NCBI GenBank assembly: GCA_025917655.1
Contig: CP084617.1
Coordinates: 1,240,001 to 1,304,000 of the forward strand
DNA: 64,000 nt
Reading direction: 5' to 3'
Source of the DNA: Chlorella sorokiniana
Lineage: Eukaryota; Chlorophyta; Trebouxiophyceae; Chlorellales; Chlorellaceae
Shown here one piece after another: positions 1 to 11,731 of the stretch. The translations under genes and the position numbers were made by a program. The first letter of the stretch is position 1, and every line of letters starts with the position of its first letter. Below the pieces are notes generated by a model that was given only the letters and a program-made list of their open reading frames with translations, did not search any database and had not been told where the DNA came from.

Positions 1-269
1 CACGCTTGCTGCTTTTTGCGATGGGCAAGCTGGAGGAGCGCGCCACCAGGCCAAAGGCTTCGCGCTGTCTCCGTCCTCCGCGCCTGCCACAAGCGTTGTG
101 CGTGCACTGCTGAGGCCCCGCCACACATTGGGTCCAGATGTTGCTGTTGGCCCTGCGGGTGCCAGGCAGCACCAGATGAGAACTGCTGTGTAGAAAGCCA
201 AAGCATAAGACAATGAGCCACGTTGCCAACGCCTGCAGCAACCGCTTTGGCAACTTTCTGTGCAGTCAC

Positions 270-3200
270 TTATGAACTGGCTCTTCAGCATCTCTAAGGT
301 GGGCACGGCCGTGGACTGCATGTTATGCAGGGCAGTCAGGCAGGGTAGCTCTCGCAAGTTCTTGATGTCCACGTAGAAATGCGCTTCTTTGCCAGGTTCA
401 ACCCTCAGCGGAATCTAAGCAGCAGGTTCCATGCAAATACAGTCATAGAATCTGCTGTTCAGAAAACCGCGGAAAGCAGAACCTGGAACTGAGGCGCACA
501 TCAATGCGGACAGCAGGAACCTCAGAGAGCTACCCCACTTAATTGCGCTCGTACCATGCAGCCCCTAGCTCTGCCAACAAAGGAGATGATAAAGAACCGT
601 TTCCTGAGTTAGCTGACAAAGACAGCCAAAAGGTCAACGCCTTAGAGCATACATTGCATGTGTTGAAACGCTCACTGCAAACAGCTTCGCAGCACCCAAT
701 GATCCGCTTCTTGAAGGATTCACCTTATGAGGTAGGGCATGCTGCAACCCAGCAGCAACGTCGTGGGCTGCAGGGTACAAGTGGGATGCCGGGCAGGCAT
801 TTTAATTGACGCATGTCGGATACAAAGGCAGGCAGCGGCGCTCATTCCCATTTCCAACAGACGCATCAGTGCATGAGCATGCAAAATAGCCAAGATTCCA
901 TTGGCATGTTGCAGGCCAATGGCGCTGGATCCTTCGGGCAGCACTGTGAACTGCTTGCAATCAGGAGATCATCCACCTCCTACTTCTCCTCTAGCGGCTG
1001 AGGAGGTGGATGATCTTCTATGCAAGCACTTCTCAGTGCTGCCGGAACTGTCCAGCGTGTCGCAATCACAGCAAGCGGCCCAGCACATTGCATGCAAGGA
1101 GACAGCTTCCTTGCCTTGATCTTGTCATTATGGCTCGCCACCGACCCGATAAGCGGCACCGGCCCGGGAGCTTCAGCCATCTCGACTAGTGACAATTTTG
1201 GAATATTTGCCTGCAATGGTCAGACTCAGCACAATCATAACCTCTTGAGACATACTGAGGTACGCGGTGAATGCGCTGTGGCTGCTTTACCTCTTTGGCA
1301 CCAAAGCTGGCCCGCAACTTTGGAATTGTCTTGCAGGCATCCTTCCAGGAGCCGTCGTGGTCCACCTCCAGCCTCTGCAGTGGTGGGAATACGCATGCAG
1401 CATGTCGGTGAGTGGGGTGGGTAGGTTTGAGGGGGCTATGTGGTGTCTAATGGAAGAGGGAGGAGGAAGGAGGGGGGGAGGGGGGGGCATGCCGGTGGGG
1501 CGCTGCGTGCGACGGCATGTGGCGGACGTCGCCAGTCAGGGACAGAATGCGCACACAAGTACAGGCGGCAAGCCACTGTTGAACATTGCATGTCACTTCT
1601 ACAAGGCATGGTGAGGTGATTAACTCTTACCAGGCGATCACGCAGCAATTCCAGACGGTGCACGAGGTTGAAGTGGTTGTAGAGCTTGGAGCGCTTGGTG
1701 CGAATCAACGGTGCGCATAGCTGATGGCCGACCTTGATCAGCAGCAGCAACAGCTGCTCGCCCAGCTGCTTGTACGCAAACTCATCCTGCTGGAAAGGAA
1801 CAAAAACAGCTGCTGGGGAAGAGCCAGGGATGGGTGCAGCCCAGCAAGCATGCGATCATAATTTGCAGTTGAATGAATGGTAATATGCACGTAAAAAACA
1901 GATTTCAGCAACCCACCGTGAAGTTCAGCGGCATTTCCTGCAGCAGGTGGTCCAGGGCAGCCAGGGACAACTCCGCAGCGGCATTACCCCGCTTGCCAGA
2001 GAAGGTTTCTGCCAGCAGGTCGCACACCTCTATCACCGCAAGGCAGTGGCGGGAGCGCAGCAGGGCCTGCGGAAAATGGATGCAAGGAAAATTCCTTTCA
2101 CGGTGCAGCGCCAGCAATAAAGCCACAAGGGTGATCACGCACATGGGTTCTGAGCTAGCACAGCCCAAATTATGCAAAGAACAGATCATTGAAGCACACC
2201 TCCATGACGCTGATGGCCGTTGTCGCAAGGACATCCTGCTGCAGGATGGCCTCAGAATTGGCCACAACTGTTTCCAGCAGCAGCAGCGGCAGCTGGCCTG
2301 TCACGTGGCGCAGGAAATCAGGCCACCTGTTGCAGGCTCCCTTCATGATGTCCAGCACCACCTGCAAAGATGAAAGGCAAACACATTGTTGTGACCATAC
2401 AATGATTGTGGCAGCAGAATGTGGCGTTGTAGGCAGACAGCAGTACCCATGCGGCTGATTTGACGCCCGCGCCTTCAACAACAGAAATATGGTTTGGAAA
2501 GGCTTACTTTGAGCACTTCTGATGTGTATTTCTGCTGCTTTGCATCATCAAAGATGCAGACCAGATGATCGATGAGTCTGATGCTGCATGGTGAGAAGCA
2601 GGGTAGCAATATTGCCGATCGTCAGCATCGGGAACAAGGCAAGCAGGTGTATGCAGTGGTGCAGGGTACGTTGGCCTCCGCAGAGGCAGAAGCTCATTGG
2701 CGGCAACAGGCAGGAAACGAACAAGTGGCAGATGTGCAGGACGAGCCGCGACTTACACTGTCCTGTGCACGCTCATGCCCCTGTTGTTTGAGATTCCGGA
2801 GTCCTCACAAAATCCAGCAAGCGCATCGCCGCATCAAGCTGCACCTGCGGATCCTTGGAGGATAGGCCCTGCAAAGGGTGCAGGAAGTAGCAGCTGGGAA
2901 TCAGGGAAGTCATGTTGATGGATTGCGAGCAAAGTACTGTGCGGCCGCAGCAACGGCAACGGCGGCAGCAACGTTTGCCCAATCATCCTCACTAGCATTA
3001 CAGTGCTGCTCGGGCGCTTTGGGCCTGGCCCAGAGCCCACATCGGCCTGCAGGCAGATGGGGCAGGAGCCACAGCGCTGCTCAAACCTTCTGCAGCAGTT
3101 AATCTGCGTCAGCACGGAAGGACTCGGCTAGTGGCCTCGGCTAGCCAGCCGTCGTGCCCTCAAGAGGGTTGAGGGCCCAGGGTGGCATGTGAGAGCCTCA

Positions 3201-3299
3201 GCAACAGGCCTGCAGCACCAGCCCAGGCCCCCGTACCATGGGTTCACCCACCTTGCGCTTGAGCATGTCGGCGTCCTCCTGTTGGATGTCCACTTGCTG
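270..3299 (-). CDS. Unidentified helical-repeat protein, partial
   Basis: I do not recognise the family. Minus-strand exons with good splice signals are at 3255-3299, 2809-2868, 2508-2583, 2200-2361, 1917-2066, 1631-1789, 1291-1374, 1115-1210 and 270-414. Five consecutive exons (2361 down to 1115) join in one uninterrupted frame of whole-codon lengths, which strongly supports a real gene. The product is rich in leucine helices, for example LLLLLIKVGHQLCAPLIR and AVIEVCDLLAETF, resembling HEAT/ARM repeats of a large scaffold or transport protein. Later exons include IPLRVEPGKEAHFYVDIKN, a beta-like stretch. The intron after 1115 has a GC donor. The phase between 2809 and 2583 does not close, so one base may be missing or an exon boundary is wrong. 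The start (possibly in 3300-3450) and the 3' end (beyond base 1) are unknown. The region 415-1114 may hold further exons I could not settle. Confidence 0.55.
966..1016. repeat. Perfect inverted repeat, 16-base arms
   Basis: AGATCATCCACCTCCT at 966-981 is the exact reverse complement of 1001-1016, with a 19-base spacer. It lies just downstream of an exon of the helical-repeat gene, in sequence of unknown coding status. It could fold into a stable hairpin in RNA of either strand. Confidence 0.85.
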
Positions 3300-3894
3300 C
3301 AAGAGAGAGAGGGACAATGCTGTAAGGGCCCAGAAATCTGCCCTTATGCTGATCTCTCGTTATCCAGCCTGTGCTTTCTCCCCAGCGATGCTATCCTTAC
3401 AAGATTGATGCATCAGCCCTTTGCGATTCATTGAAGTGCCGGATTAATCACAGGCGCGCCCATGATGGCAGACAAAGCCAGCCAGGGCGCTGCAGCGCCC
3501 GCCGCCTGCTCGGGAGCTGCAGCGGCGGCGCCGCTAACAGTCCCGCCAGCGCACAGAGCGTCTTGCCCGGCTGCAGCGCAGAATTGAGGATGCGTCCGGC
3601 TGTGGTGATCGACAGGGGAATTGGTTGCGAGATAGTCAATAAGGATGGCATCAAGCGGGCGCTGGATTCGAAGAAAACAGGCATTCGCCCAACATCTCGT
3701 TGCACGGTGGAACCGGGAGCCCAAGCATAGAATCGTGAACATTGCAGCCATGGTCATTTCGACCCTTCAGTTGGCACATCGTAGCAGAAGGCCACAGAGT
3801 CTTGTTTCAACTCAACAGAGAAAGCAAGGCAGGACACAGGGCATGCGTCAAGGCGGGTGCTGCGGGACAGAAGCAGAAGCGTTGGCGGCCACTT

Positions 3895-5541
3895 TCAGCA
3901 GTTGCTGCTCACTAGAAAGTCGCCTCCTGCGACGTGGTTTGTGAACAGCAGCAGCAGCTGGCCAGGGTAGCCCTCCAGGGGTATGCGACCGCTGCTGCCG
4001 CTGCCGATCAGCAGCTGGGCAGGCACCACCCGGGTCCAGGCAGGCAGGGCGGGGTCGCGGGCGAGGCCTGCGGCCGCTGGCCTGCACAGCGGGGAGACGG
4101 AGGGGCACCCCAGAGGCCAGGTCAGTCTGATGAGCGCCGTGTGGAAGGATGAGTAGGAAGAGCGCGCAGGTGGGCGCACATGATTTTGCTGCAGCAGTCA
4201 CCACCCATCTGCTCTGCTGCTGGACTCCAGCCATGCCCAGCAGCAAGCCATGCATGTGAGAATTGCAGAGGCGCCAAGCTTGACGCATCAAGGCAGCGTA
4301 CAGCCACCCACCTGCGCAGCTGAGAACTAGCCTGCAGGCGTCGCCTCGCGTCGGAGCCGTCGCCCGTGTGAGCGTTGATGCCGTGGTTCCGCGCCGCCAG
4401 CATGGTACTAGCGTCGACCACCCTGGAAATGAACCAGTTGCTGGAAGGGAAGATGGAGACCATGTCCCTGCGGTGACATTCCAGCGGTGACGTTGCCAGG
4501 GGGAATGGTGGCCCTGAGGGTGGCAGGGACGTGGCAGGGGAACGAGAAGGTGGTGGTGATGGTGGTGGGCGCTTGCGCACACAAGCATGGTTGCCTGCTG
4601 GACCCCTGGGCAAGCTCAACACAACCTTGGAGCTGGGTGGCGGCCAGGTGGAGGCGTCTGGCTCCCAACTTATGCTTGGTGGAGCCACCCCCACCACCCC
4701 CATGGCAGGTGCCCTTGCCCCCAAAAAACTCCCTCCCCTCCCTCCATCGCTTCTGCCTGAGCCATACACCTGCACACTCACCTTCGTGCACGGCTCTGCT
4801 GCTGCATACTGGCGAGCATGGCACAGTTAACGTCGCCAGTGCGGCCCCAAGTCAAGCCGTGGTTCCCTAGCGTCTTTTGTGGGGGAGGGGGCGGGGGCTG
4901 TAGGGAAAGCAAGGGTCCAGTACTGTCAGCGGAACAAGCAGTTAGGGTGGCAGGCAGGCATGCCGGCTGGGTGGCAGCATCGCCGGGAAGAAGCCGTGGC
5001 CGGGCTGCGCTCGGCGGCCGCCATATCCAGCCCGAGCTCACCTTGCTGTGCAACAGCGCTGCTGCATCACCTCGTAGCAGTCGCCTGCGTACAACACAAA
5101 AGCGTGTCCATGGCTCGCGCTGCTGCGGCCTGCTGCGCGGCTTTTACGGCGGTGGCCCGGCTGAAGAAGCCGCTAAAGCGGGCATGTGCTGCCTACAACT
5201 CGCGCTGGTTGCCAAAGCTGGCATCCGCGGGGGGTGAACATGGCAGGTATGAACGACATGGGTAGGGGGTTACAGCAGAGGCACTTGCTCCTCCCCCGAG
5301 ATGCAGAATGTGGCATCCGCAGAGGAGGCAATGAACCGCCGCCGGCGGCGCTGCCGCTGTGCCGGCGGCCTGGTGGACGGTCTGAGCACCTATCGAGCGT
5401 GACTGTCATTGATCGCAGCACTTGGATCTGGATGCAGCTTGCCAGAAAAGTGGCCGACAGGAGCAGGGCCAGGGCGAGCAGCATGGCGGCAGTGAAGATA
5501 TCGTGTTGCCCGGGCCGGGCGCTGCAACATTTGTGACGCAC
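3895..5541 (-). CDS. Unidentified protein with N-terminal membrane anchor (weak model)
   Basis: Low-confidence gene. A minus-strand ORF from 5541 (alternative ATG 5484) starts with a hydrophobic stretch, MLLALALLLSATFLASC, typical of a signal peptide or anchor. Downstream minus-strand pieces with plausible splice sites follow: about 5100-5190 (ARFSGFFSRATAVKAAQQ), about 5045-5090, about 4790-4880 (NHGLTWGRTGDVNCAML) with donor at the GTGAGT near 4788, then about 4330-4476 (DMVSIFPSSNWFISRVVD), and a C-terminal piece ending at 3895 (PGQLLLLFTNHVAGGDF). The 4880 and 4476 pieces join in frame and look conserved, but I do not recognise the family. The first junctions do not close cleanly. It could be a secreted or Golgi protein; no function is claimed. 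Confidence 0.35.
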
Positions 5542-6405
5542 TATTTATTCAATGAAAAGCTGCTCGCGAGTAAGGGTTTCAAGCTGCTCTCAGGTGGGCC
5601 CCTCCTCAACGCCAACCTGGCGATGTGCAGCGGCGGTGCCGTGCAGCGCGCTTCCCATCGCACTGCGCTTCTCATTATTCCTGCAGTTGAGGATCCATGG
5701 GCAAATTTGCCAGCGATGTGTGGTTGCGCGAGTGTCCTCAACAAAGGATTACTTTTTGGATCCAGAATGACGGAAGTGGGCGGCGTCACAGATGCGGCGG
5801 CCCTGCCACGAGCAAGCTGCATGCAGGCCAGTACCTGGCGACAGTTTTCCAAATGATTGACACACCCTGCACACTGTCTTGTGATACTCAACCCATGATT
5901 GCACTCACTTGTAGAAATGCAGGGATGTTGAGTGTTTGCCAGGTTTGCGGCGGCCGCCATTCGTGCTTGCAAAGGCACCCATTCATGCCCTGCAGTACTC
6001 CTTGCGTCTCCTGGGTTCGTCGTTGAAGCTTGTCTCAAGTCCAGTGCGACAGCGAGGGTTTTATTGACCGGCAGGTTTGCTGCTTTCACGCTTGCTGGGC
6101 AGCAGCGACTCGTTACGACCGATCTCAGGTGCGCGATATATTGTGCAGCGGCTCACACGCACAGCAAGGCCTTTCAACCGCTGCTATGGAGCACCGCCCG
6201 CCGCCGCTGTGCACTTCTGTGGCGCCGCTTTCACTCTTCCCTGATACATTGCCTCGCCAGTTGCACAGTCCTTTGCAGAAACATCAGCACAGCACTTTCA
6301 AAAATATTTTTACAAACAAGCTGTGAGTATGCAGGAGCAGGCTGCCAAGCCTGGGCAGCGCGCCTTGTACGTCCGTGGTCAAACGGCACCGCGGCTGGGT
6401 GCGGC
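5542..6405. other. Intergenic region between divergent genes
   Basis: About 860 bases between the weak minus-strand gene and the DUF599 gene. It holds open plus-strand sequence in frame with the DUF599 first exon (from 5932), but that extension is cysteine-rich and unlike the family, so I treat it as 5' UTR or promoter. No other feature seen. Confidence 0.4.
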
Positions 6406-7771
6406 ATGGACTCCAGCCAGGCTGCCGACCTGGCCATCTTCCTGGTCTGCTGCGCCCTCTTCCTGGCTTACAACCTCTTCTATTTCACAGCTTCGGCCTT
6501 CACGGTACCGCTGCTGGGCAAGCGGTACGTGGTGCTGTATGCCGTCAACCGCCGCTCCCGCGCCTCATGGGTGGAGACCCTCTCCCAAGGTCTGGCAGCT
6601 GCGGCAGCCTGGCAAGCACCTGGTCAAGGCCTGTCTGTGCTTCTCCCAATCATGAGCAGCGAGAATCGTTGCTCGACAATCATCTACAAGCAGCGCTGTT
6701 AGTTCCATGCGCCGTCCCTCACCCCTCCTTCCCTGCGGTGTTTCCTGCCTCACACCCCCCGCAGACTCCAAGGAGGGCATCAACGCGGTGCAGACCATCC
6801 GCAACCAGGTGCTGGCGGTGTCGATCCTGGCCGCCGCCACAGCTCCAATGACAGCTACGCTCGTGAACGTGATGACCGACAGCGCCAAGCTGCAGCAGGT
6901 GGCCGACTTTTCAAAGGTTGACCCCATCTCAGACAAAGCACTGGTAAGAAGGGCTTTGATGTGTCTGCGGGCTGTGTATATGATGTGGGAGGAAGGGGGA
7001 GTGTTGAAGGCAGCAGGGTCGAGGTCATGCTGCCAGGCGTTGAAGCCTGACCTCTAGCCGGCCACTGTCCCCGCCGCCGTTGTGTGCAGCTGTCGCCGCA
7101 GCTGAAGCTGGGCATTGCCTTTGGTCTGCTGCTGCTGGCAGTGATGGCATACGCGCAGTCGGTGCGCCTCTCAGTGCATGTGGGTGAGTGGTTGAGTGGG
7201 TCGGGGGAGGAAGGGAAGGGGGCGGCGGCATGGTATCAGTTTGGTGGGAGGGAGGAAGAGCTCCGAAGGACATTGGCAGCTCTCGCATGGCTTGATGCTG
7301 GCGAGGCCCTCTGCCTGTGGCCCCCTGCATGTTCCCCTTCCCCTCCTCTTGCTGCCCTGGCCCGGCGCCGGCGGCACAGCGGGCTGCTTGGTCGGGGTCA
7401 GCTCTTGTCAGACTGCCGCCCCCAGCGCTGCAGGCTTCACGATGCGTGTTGTGGCGGCGGACCCGCTTGGCGAGCCGGGCCTGGCCCACCTGTCGCTCAC
7501 CCTCATGCGCCGCTCCAGCCTCTACTTTGCCATCGGCCTGCGTCTCTTCTTTGCGTTTGGGCCCTTTGTGCTCTGGGTGCTGGGCCCCACCACTTTGCTG
7601 GTGGCGTCCATCGCAGACGTGGCGGCGCAGCTGCTCTTTGACGTCGTGCCCGCAGCGGATGTGGAGGGCGGCGGCGAGCACGCGGCTGGCGACGAGGGGG
7701 CAGAGGAGGAGGGCGGCGCGGGGGGCAAGGCGCGGGTGGAGGCTGCGCCGCTGGTTGAGAGCCAGAGGTAG
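6406..7771 (+). CDS. DUF599 family membrane protein
   Basis: Exons 6406-6589, 6765-6943, 7090-7183 and 7434-7771 join in frame to 264 residues. The product matches the plant/bacterial DUF599 family (PF04654) in layout: an N-terminal membrane helix (AIFLVCCALFLAYNLFYF), then the NRRSRASWVE motif, then GINAVQTIRNQVLAVSIL leading into helix two, a third helix around LGIAFGLLLLAVMAYAQSVR, and a last helix at FFAFGPFVLWVLGPTTLLV. The tail is acidic and low in complexity. The function of the family is not known; it is an integral membrane protein. The start at 6406 puts the first helix near the N terminus as in relatives; an in-frame upstream ATG at 5932 is less likely. All four exons are in phase, without frameshift. 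The first donor (GTCTGG) is weak. The gene is convergent with PNGase. Confidence 0.85.
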
Positions 7772-7808
7772 CAGCGCAACTTGTGCTCTTGTACACTTCG
7801 AAGACTTC

Positions 7809-7813
7809 TTACA
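7809..7813 (-). terminator. Candidate TGTAA polyadenylation signal
   Basis: TTACA on the plus strand reads TGTAA on the minus strand, about 345 bases past the PNGase stop. TGTAA is the usual green-algal poly(A) signal. It lies in the gap between the convergent DUF599 and PNGase genes. Confidence 0.35.
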
Positions 7814-8158
7814 ACTAGATCTCTCCTTTAAACATTTGAAGAGCAAGAGCATGCCCACAAGGCTTTTCAAGATCATAATTGTAGAGGCAGTCAGGCCGAG
7901 GCAGATACATGAGAGGACAAATCGCTTGACCGGCTCATTGCCTGGTCGCAAACAGCGCTGCCCAGGGGTTCTCCCGCTGCCCTTCCGCCTCGCCGCCGCT
8001 GCTGGCTGGGCCGGGAGGGGGTACCGTGAGCAGTGCAGGTTCTGCATCATGCTGCGGCGGCGGTGGCTGGGGAGCCTGCTGCTGCGGATTGCTCTCTGCC
8101 TGCGGGTGGAGCTGCTCCTGTCCCCCACAGCTGTCTTGCTGCTGCTGCTGCTCCACCG

Positions 8159-11100
8159 TCAATGCAGCCAGACGATGGGCCGCCTGCTCCGCCTCGTTCG
8201 CATCCCCCGCGCTTTCCCCGCTTCTGCTTCCAGCGGTTGCCCCTGCACAGCTACCTGCACCATCTGCCCAGGCTGCTGACCCTCCACAGGCTGCGAGCGC
8301 TCCGACGCCTGTGCTTCTGAAGCCTGCCCCAGCCCATGTTCTGGCTGCTGCTCCCGCTGCTCAGGCGGCTCTCTCTGCCGGGTGTACAGCTCCAGGCAGG
8401 ACAGCTGCACAGAGTTGGCAGCCGCCGGGTCTGCCACGCTCACCACACGCAGGCGGAAACGGCGGGAGGGCGGCGCAGGGCCCGCCAGGGGCAGCTGCAG
8501 ACGCTGGTGGCGGCGAGAAAGCTGAGCGCGCGCTGTTCGTCAAGGACCGCCCATGCCTCGCGGTCTGTGGGCAGCGCAAGGGGGGCAGCAGGGGAAGGAA
8601 ATGAGCATTAGCAGCAGCAAGAGGGCAGCAGCAAAATACGCTGCTGACGAGGGCCAAAGTTGAGGCGCAGAGGATGGAGCAGAAGAGGGCGGAGACGACC
8701 CAGGTGAAAAGCCATGCCGGCAAACTGGCCAGCCTCAAGATCAAGGTGCTCCACATGCTGCCAAGCCCACCCTCATCCCATGCCTCCAGCACCACATGCC
8801 GCGGGTCGCGCTCGGGGCTGTCGTTGGCAGAGGTGAGGGCATAGGCGGCCAGAGCGACGGGAGCGCGCTCCGCGGGCAGCCTGTACTCCAGCCAGGCGTT
8901 GGGCCGGCTGCCGCCAAAATCCAGCCACTTGGTGCGCGTGCTGCCGTCAAACGCTGCCGCTGCGGTCTCGCTCGGCGCGTTTTCGCCAGACGCGCGCGCG
9001 CGCGCCGCCGCACAGGCGGGTGGGGTGGGCTGCCTGCAGATGCTGGTCTTTTGCCAGGCGGTACCGCGTGCCTGGCAGCGGTACGCCGGCAACAGCAGCA
9101 TCGCTGCCATGATGAGCAGCAGCGGCCCCGCCGCCCTCGCCCCGCGCCGCCAGCCACGCCGCGTCGCCTGTCTGGCGGGCGGGCAGGCTCAGCTGGTCCC
9201 CGCTGGCGCCTGACCGCCTGCCCCAAGCTGAGATTGGGCATCCAGCTCATCTCGCTGCTCAAGCTCGTGCCGCTCCTCGGCTGGCAGTGCGGCACGCAGG
9301 CGGGCGGTGGTGGCACGCAGGTAGCCGGCCAGCCACTCCTCGCTGACCTGGTAGCGCCTGCGATCAAACGAAGGAAACCGCGTGAACGAACAGCTCTTGT
9401 CGACATGAGGGAGAGACACAGGAGCGAGCGGCAGCTGCACTGGCCCTGCCACCCAGCTGACACCTGCTGAAGCCGCAGCCAGCAAGCGAGCAGCAGCCCT
9501 CCCTGACTCACCGTTGTCGTGCCTCCTCAAACCGCTGTGTGTACCGCCGGGTAACATCCACAACGCCGTCCCGCCCAATCGCCAAGACGTAGCCCAGCCT
9601 CTTGCCCCACCCGGCCTGTGACGGCGGCAGCAGGAGGCAGTTTGTTAACCGAAGGCCGGATTATAAGAAACCTCAAGTCAGATGCACCGCTGCCATCCCC
9701 GATCCTGCTGCCAGCTAAAATTTATTTCTGTCAGTGTGGGGCGACTTTTGAAACTGTTCACGACCATCAACTTGATTGGCCTGGCGCTGCTGCACCGCCC
9801 CCCCCACCTTCAACCCCTCTCCAAAAACGCGCCCACACTGCCACCACCTCCCCAGGCCCCACTTGCCTCGTAAAGCAGCGGCTGGTCCCAGGCAGCCTCG
9901 CAAGGGTCCAGGTGGACCCAGCGGGCCGCAGCAGCAGACCACACCTCGGTCCACACGTGGTCCCCGCCTATGTCCACTGCCAGCCGCGCGTCCAGGCCCA
10001 CCGCCCTGCTTGCATGGGATGCTAGAGTCCCTGCTGAGGCGCCGGTGTGTGTGTGTCAAGAGAAAAGGGAGAACGGCTGCTGCATACTTGCCGTTTCATG
10101 GGCCTGCTGAGTTGCCACATAGCGGAAATCCACCCGTTCGACACCTTCCAGTGCTCACATGACGGAACACGGTGGGATGGGCACCCCCTCCATACGTAGG
10201 TTCCCTCCCATCATTAAACAACCGAGCTTGCCTGCAGCAGAGCGTGAAGCAGTTGGCCCACTCGCCGCAACGTCCCCGCCTTGTCTCCAGCAGCTTCACG
10301 GGATCGTTGTATCGAGGGAATCTGGTGGTACCGCCGCACTGCACAACACAGGGCGCAGGCTGAAATGCTGGCAAGCTGCACAAGCTGCGATAACAGAGGG
10401 TGCAGCGGCGAGGCAACAGAGTGTACTTCTAACGCAGCGTGTGGAAAGTGGCATGTGGCCCATGAAGGGATTGTGAAAGCATGTCAGCCCCCCCGTCTGT
10501 ACTCATTTGCCAGCGGGTGGAACCTGCGCCCACCTGGCCACAGTGGAAGAGTTCGGTGCGTCCTGCGCCAGCTGCTGCCTCGTCGGCGGTTGGTCCCCCA
10601 CGCCGGCACCGCGGGTGACAGCGCCGCAGTGCTCGCAGGGCGGGAGTTGACCCAGGTGAAGAAGTCGCGCTTGAACCAGAGCAGCAGCTCCTGTGCCAGT
10701 GCTGCAGCCAGGGCGAGCAGCAGCGAGCGGCAGGGGGCTTTGCCCTCCATGACCTGTGGAGCGCGACGCAAACGGCAGTTCTCCGTACTGTCCCTGTGCT
10801 GACACAAGTTGCCTTCACAACCCATCCCTGCCCCCAACCCACCATCTTCTCGCGACAGCAGCGGCTGCTCGCCCATCGCGGCGCTGACACCCACAGCCTC
10901 CTCCGCCGCCGCTTCAAGCTCCGGGAGGGGCATGATACTGAGCGCCATTGCCTGCGCCAGCTCGTCCTCATAGCCCAGCACCTTGCTCAAACCCCCTCCA
11001 CCTGCGCGGTGAACTGCAAGCTGGCAGACGACGAGCCGCGCAGGCGGTGCTGCGCCGCCGCTCGCTGCTGCAGCGCCACCGCGGCGTTTTCCTGGGCCTG

Positions 11101-11214
11101 CAGGCATGGCAGAGAAATAATGCTCCAACAATCAAATTAAGCACCGAGGACTCCACAGTGAGTGATCGGTGCTTTACCCACCTGCAGGAGGCGGGCCAGC
11201 GCCTCATCATTCAT
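8159..11214 (-). CDS. PNG1: Peptide:N-glycanase (PNGase), cytosolic, plant type
   Basis: Removes N-glycans from misfolded glycoproteins exported from the ER, ahead of proteasomal degradation. Exons (minus): 11182-11214, 10843-11097, 10534-10798, 10232-10338, 9867-10005, 9512-9615, 8771-9357, 8159-8564. Order: [11 protein letters not shown] start resembling plant PNG1 near its residue 100; [15 protein letters not shown]; zinc site CEHCG and, after an intron, [18 protein letters not shown]; transglutaminase core with catalytic Cys in [12 protein letters not shown], His in [10 protein letters not shown] and Asp in HLDPCE; RRYTQRF; then a C-terminal galactose-binding-like domain ([29 protein letters not shown]) ending near LSCLELYTR. 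This is the plant architecture; an N-terminal ubiquitin-like part is not seen. Two introns have GC donors (10231, 9866). At least six frame breaks occur, most at homopolymers (10992-10996, 10642-10644, 10595-10599, 9221-9224, 8519-8521), each repaired by one added base, so I read them as sequence errors and not as a pseudogene. Confidence 0.93.
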
Positions 11215-11660
11215 AGAATGCACAATTATAGAGCTGATATGCCTACAGCAAGACCGGATGAGCCTCAAGTGTTTGTTTTCGGCGGCGAGCAATGGGCGCT
11301 TTGTGCACAAAGCGGCAATCGTGCTATATCCAGTCCAAGAGAATTTTACCATGCAGGAAATTTCGGAAAATTGGGATGATCGGGAGTCTCCCTTTCACAT
11401 TGCGCAAGTCCAGAGCCCCGCCAGATGAGCGGCGGCGCACTGCGAATGGGCAACAACCAAGGTGTTGAATGTGCTGTCAAACTTCTGCAGACAGTCAATG
11501 ATGCTGTCTTCCTTTAATCACCAACCTTTTTCTGTTTCTGCAGCTGCCAGCAAATAAGCGTGACGCCAGCGGTCTGCATGTGCAGGCTTGCCACCCTTGC
11601 GTGCTGTTTTGTTGGGGGTGTTCGGTAACCATGACCCAACGATTCGGTAAGCTCTGTGGC

Positions 11661-11665
11661 TTACA
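11661..11665 (-). terminator. TGTAA polyadenylation signal of the Trf4-like gene
   Basis: Reads TGTAA on the minus strand about 67 bases downstream of the stop at 11732, the expected distance for a green-algal mRNA 3' end. The rest of 11215-11660, up to the PNGase start, shows no gene. Confidence 0.55.
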
Positions 11666-11731
11666 TGTATTCAAACAGGAGGCAGCAGAAAACGGCAGAT
11701 GACACCATCAACAACCATTCCAGACGACAAA

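Noticed and set aside
3470-3600. Small plus-strand gene starting MMADKASQG
   Set aside because: Short, Ala-rich, with no continuing exon that fits; could equally be part of the 5' end of the minus-strand helical-repeat gene.
5932-6405. In-frame upstream extension of the DUF599 gene
   Set aside because: The extra ~158 residues are cysteine-rich and unlike any DUF599 N terminus, and the family normally begins just before the first helix.
8159-11214. PNGase as a pseudogene because of many frameshifts
   Set aside because: All catalytic and structural motifs are intact and the breaks fall on homopolymers, as in every other gene here; sequence error explains it better.
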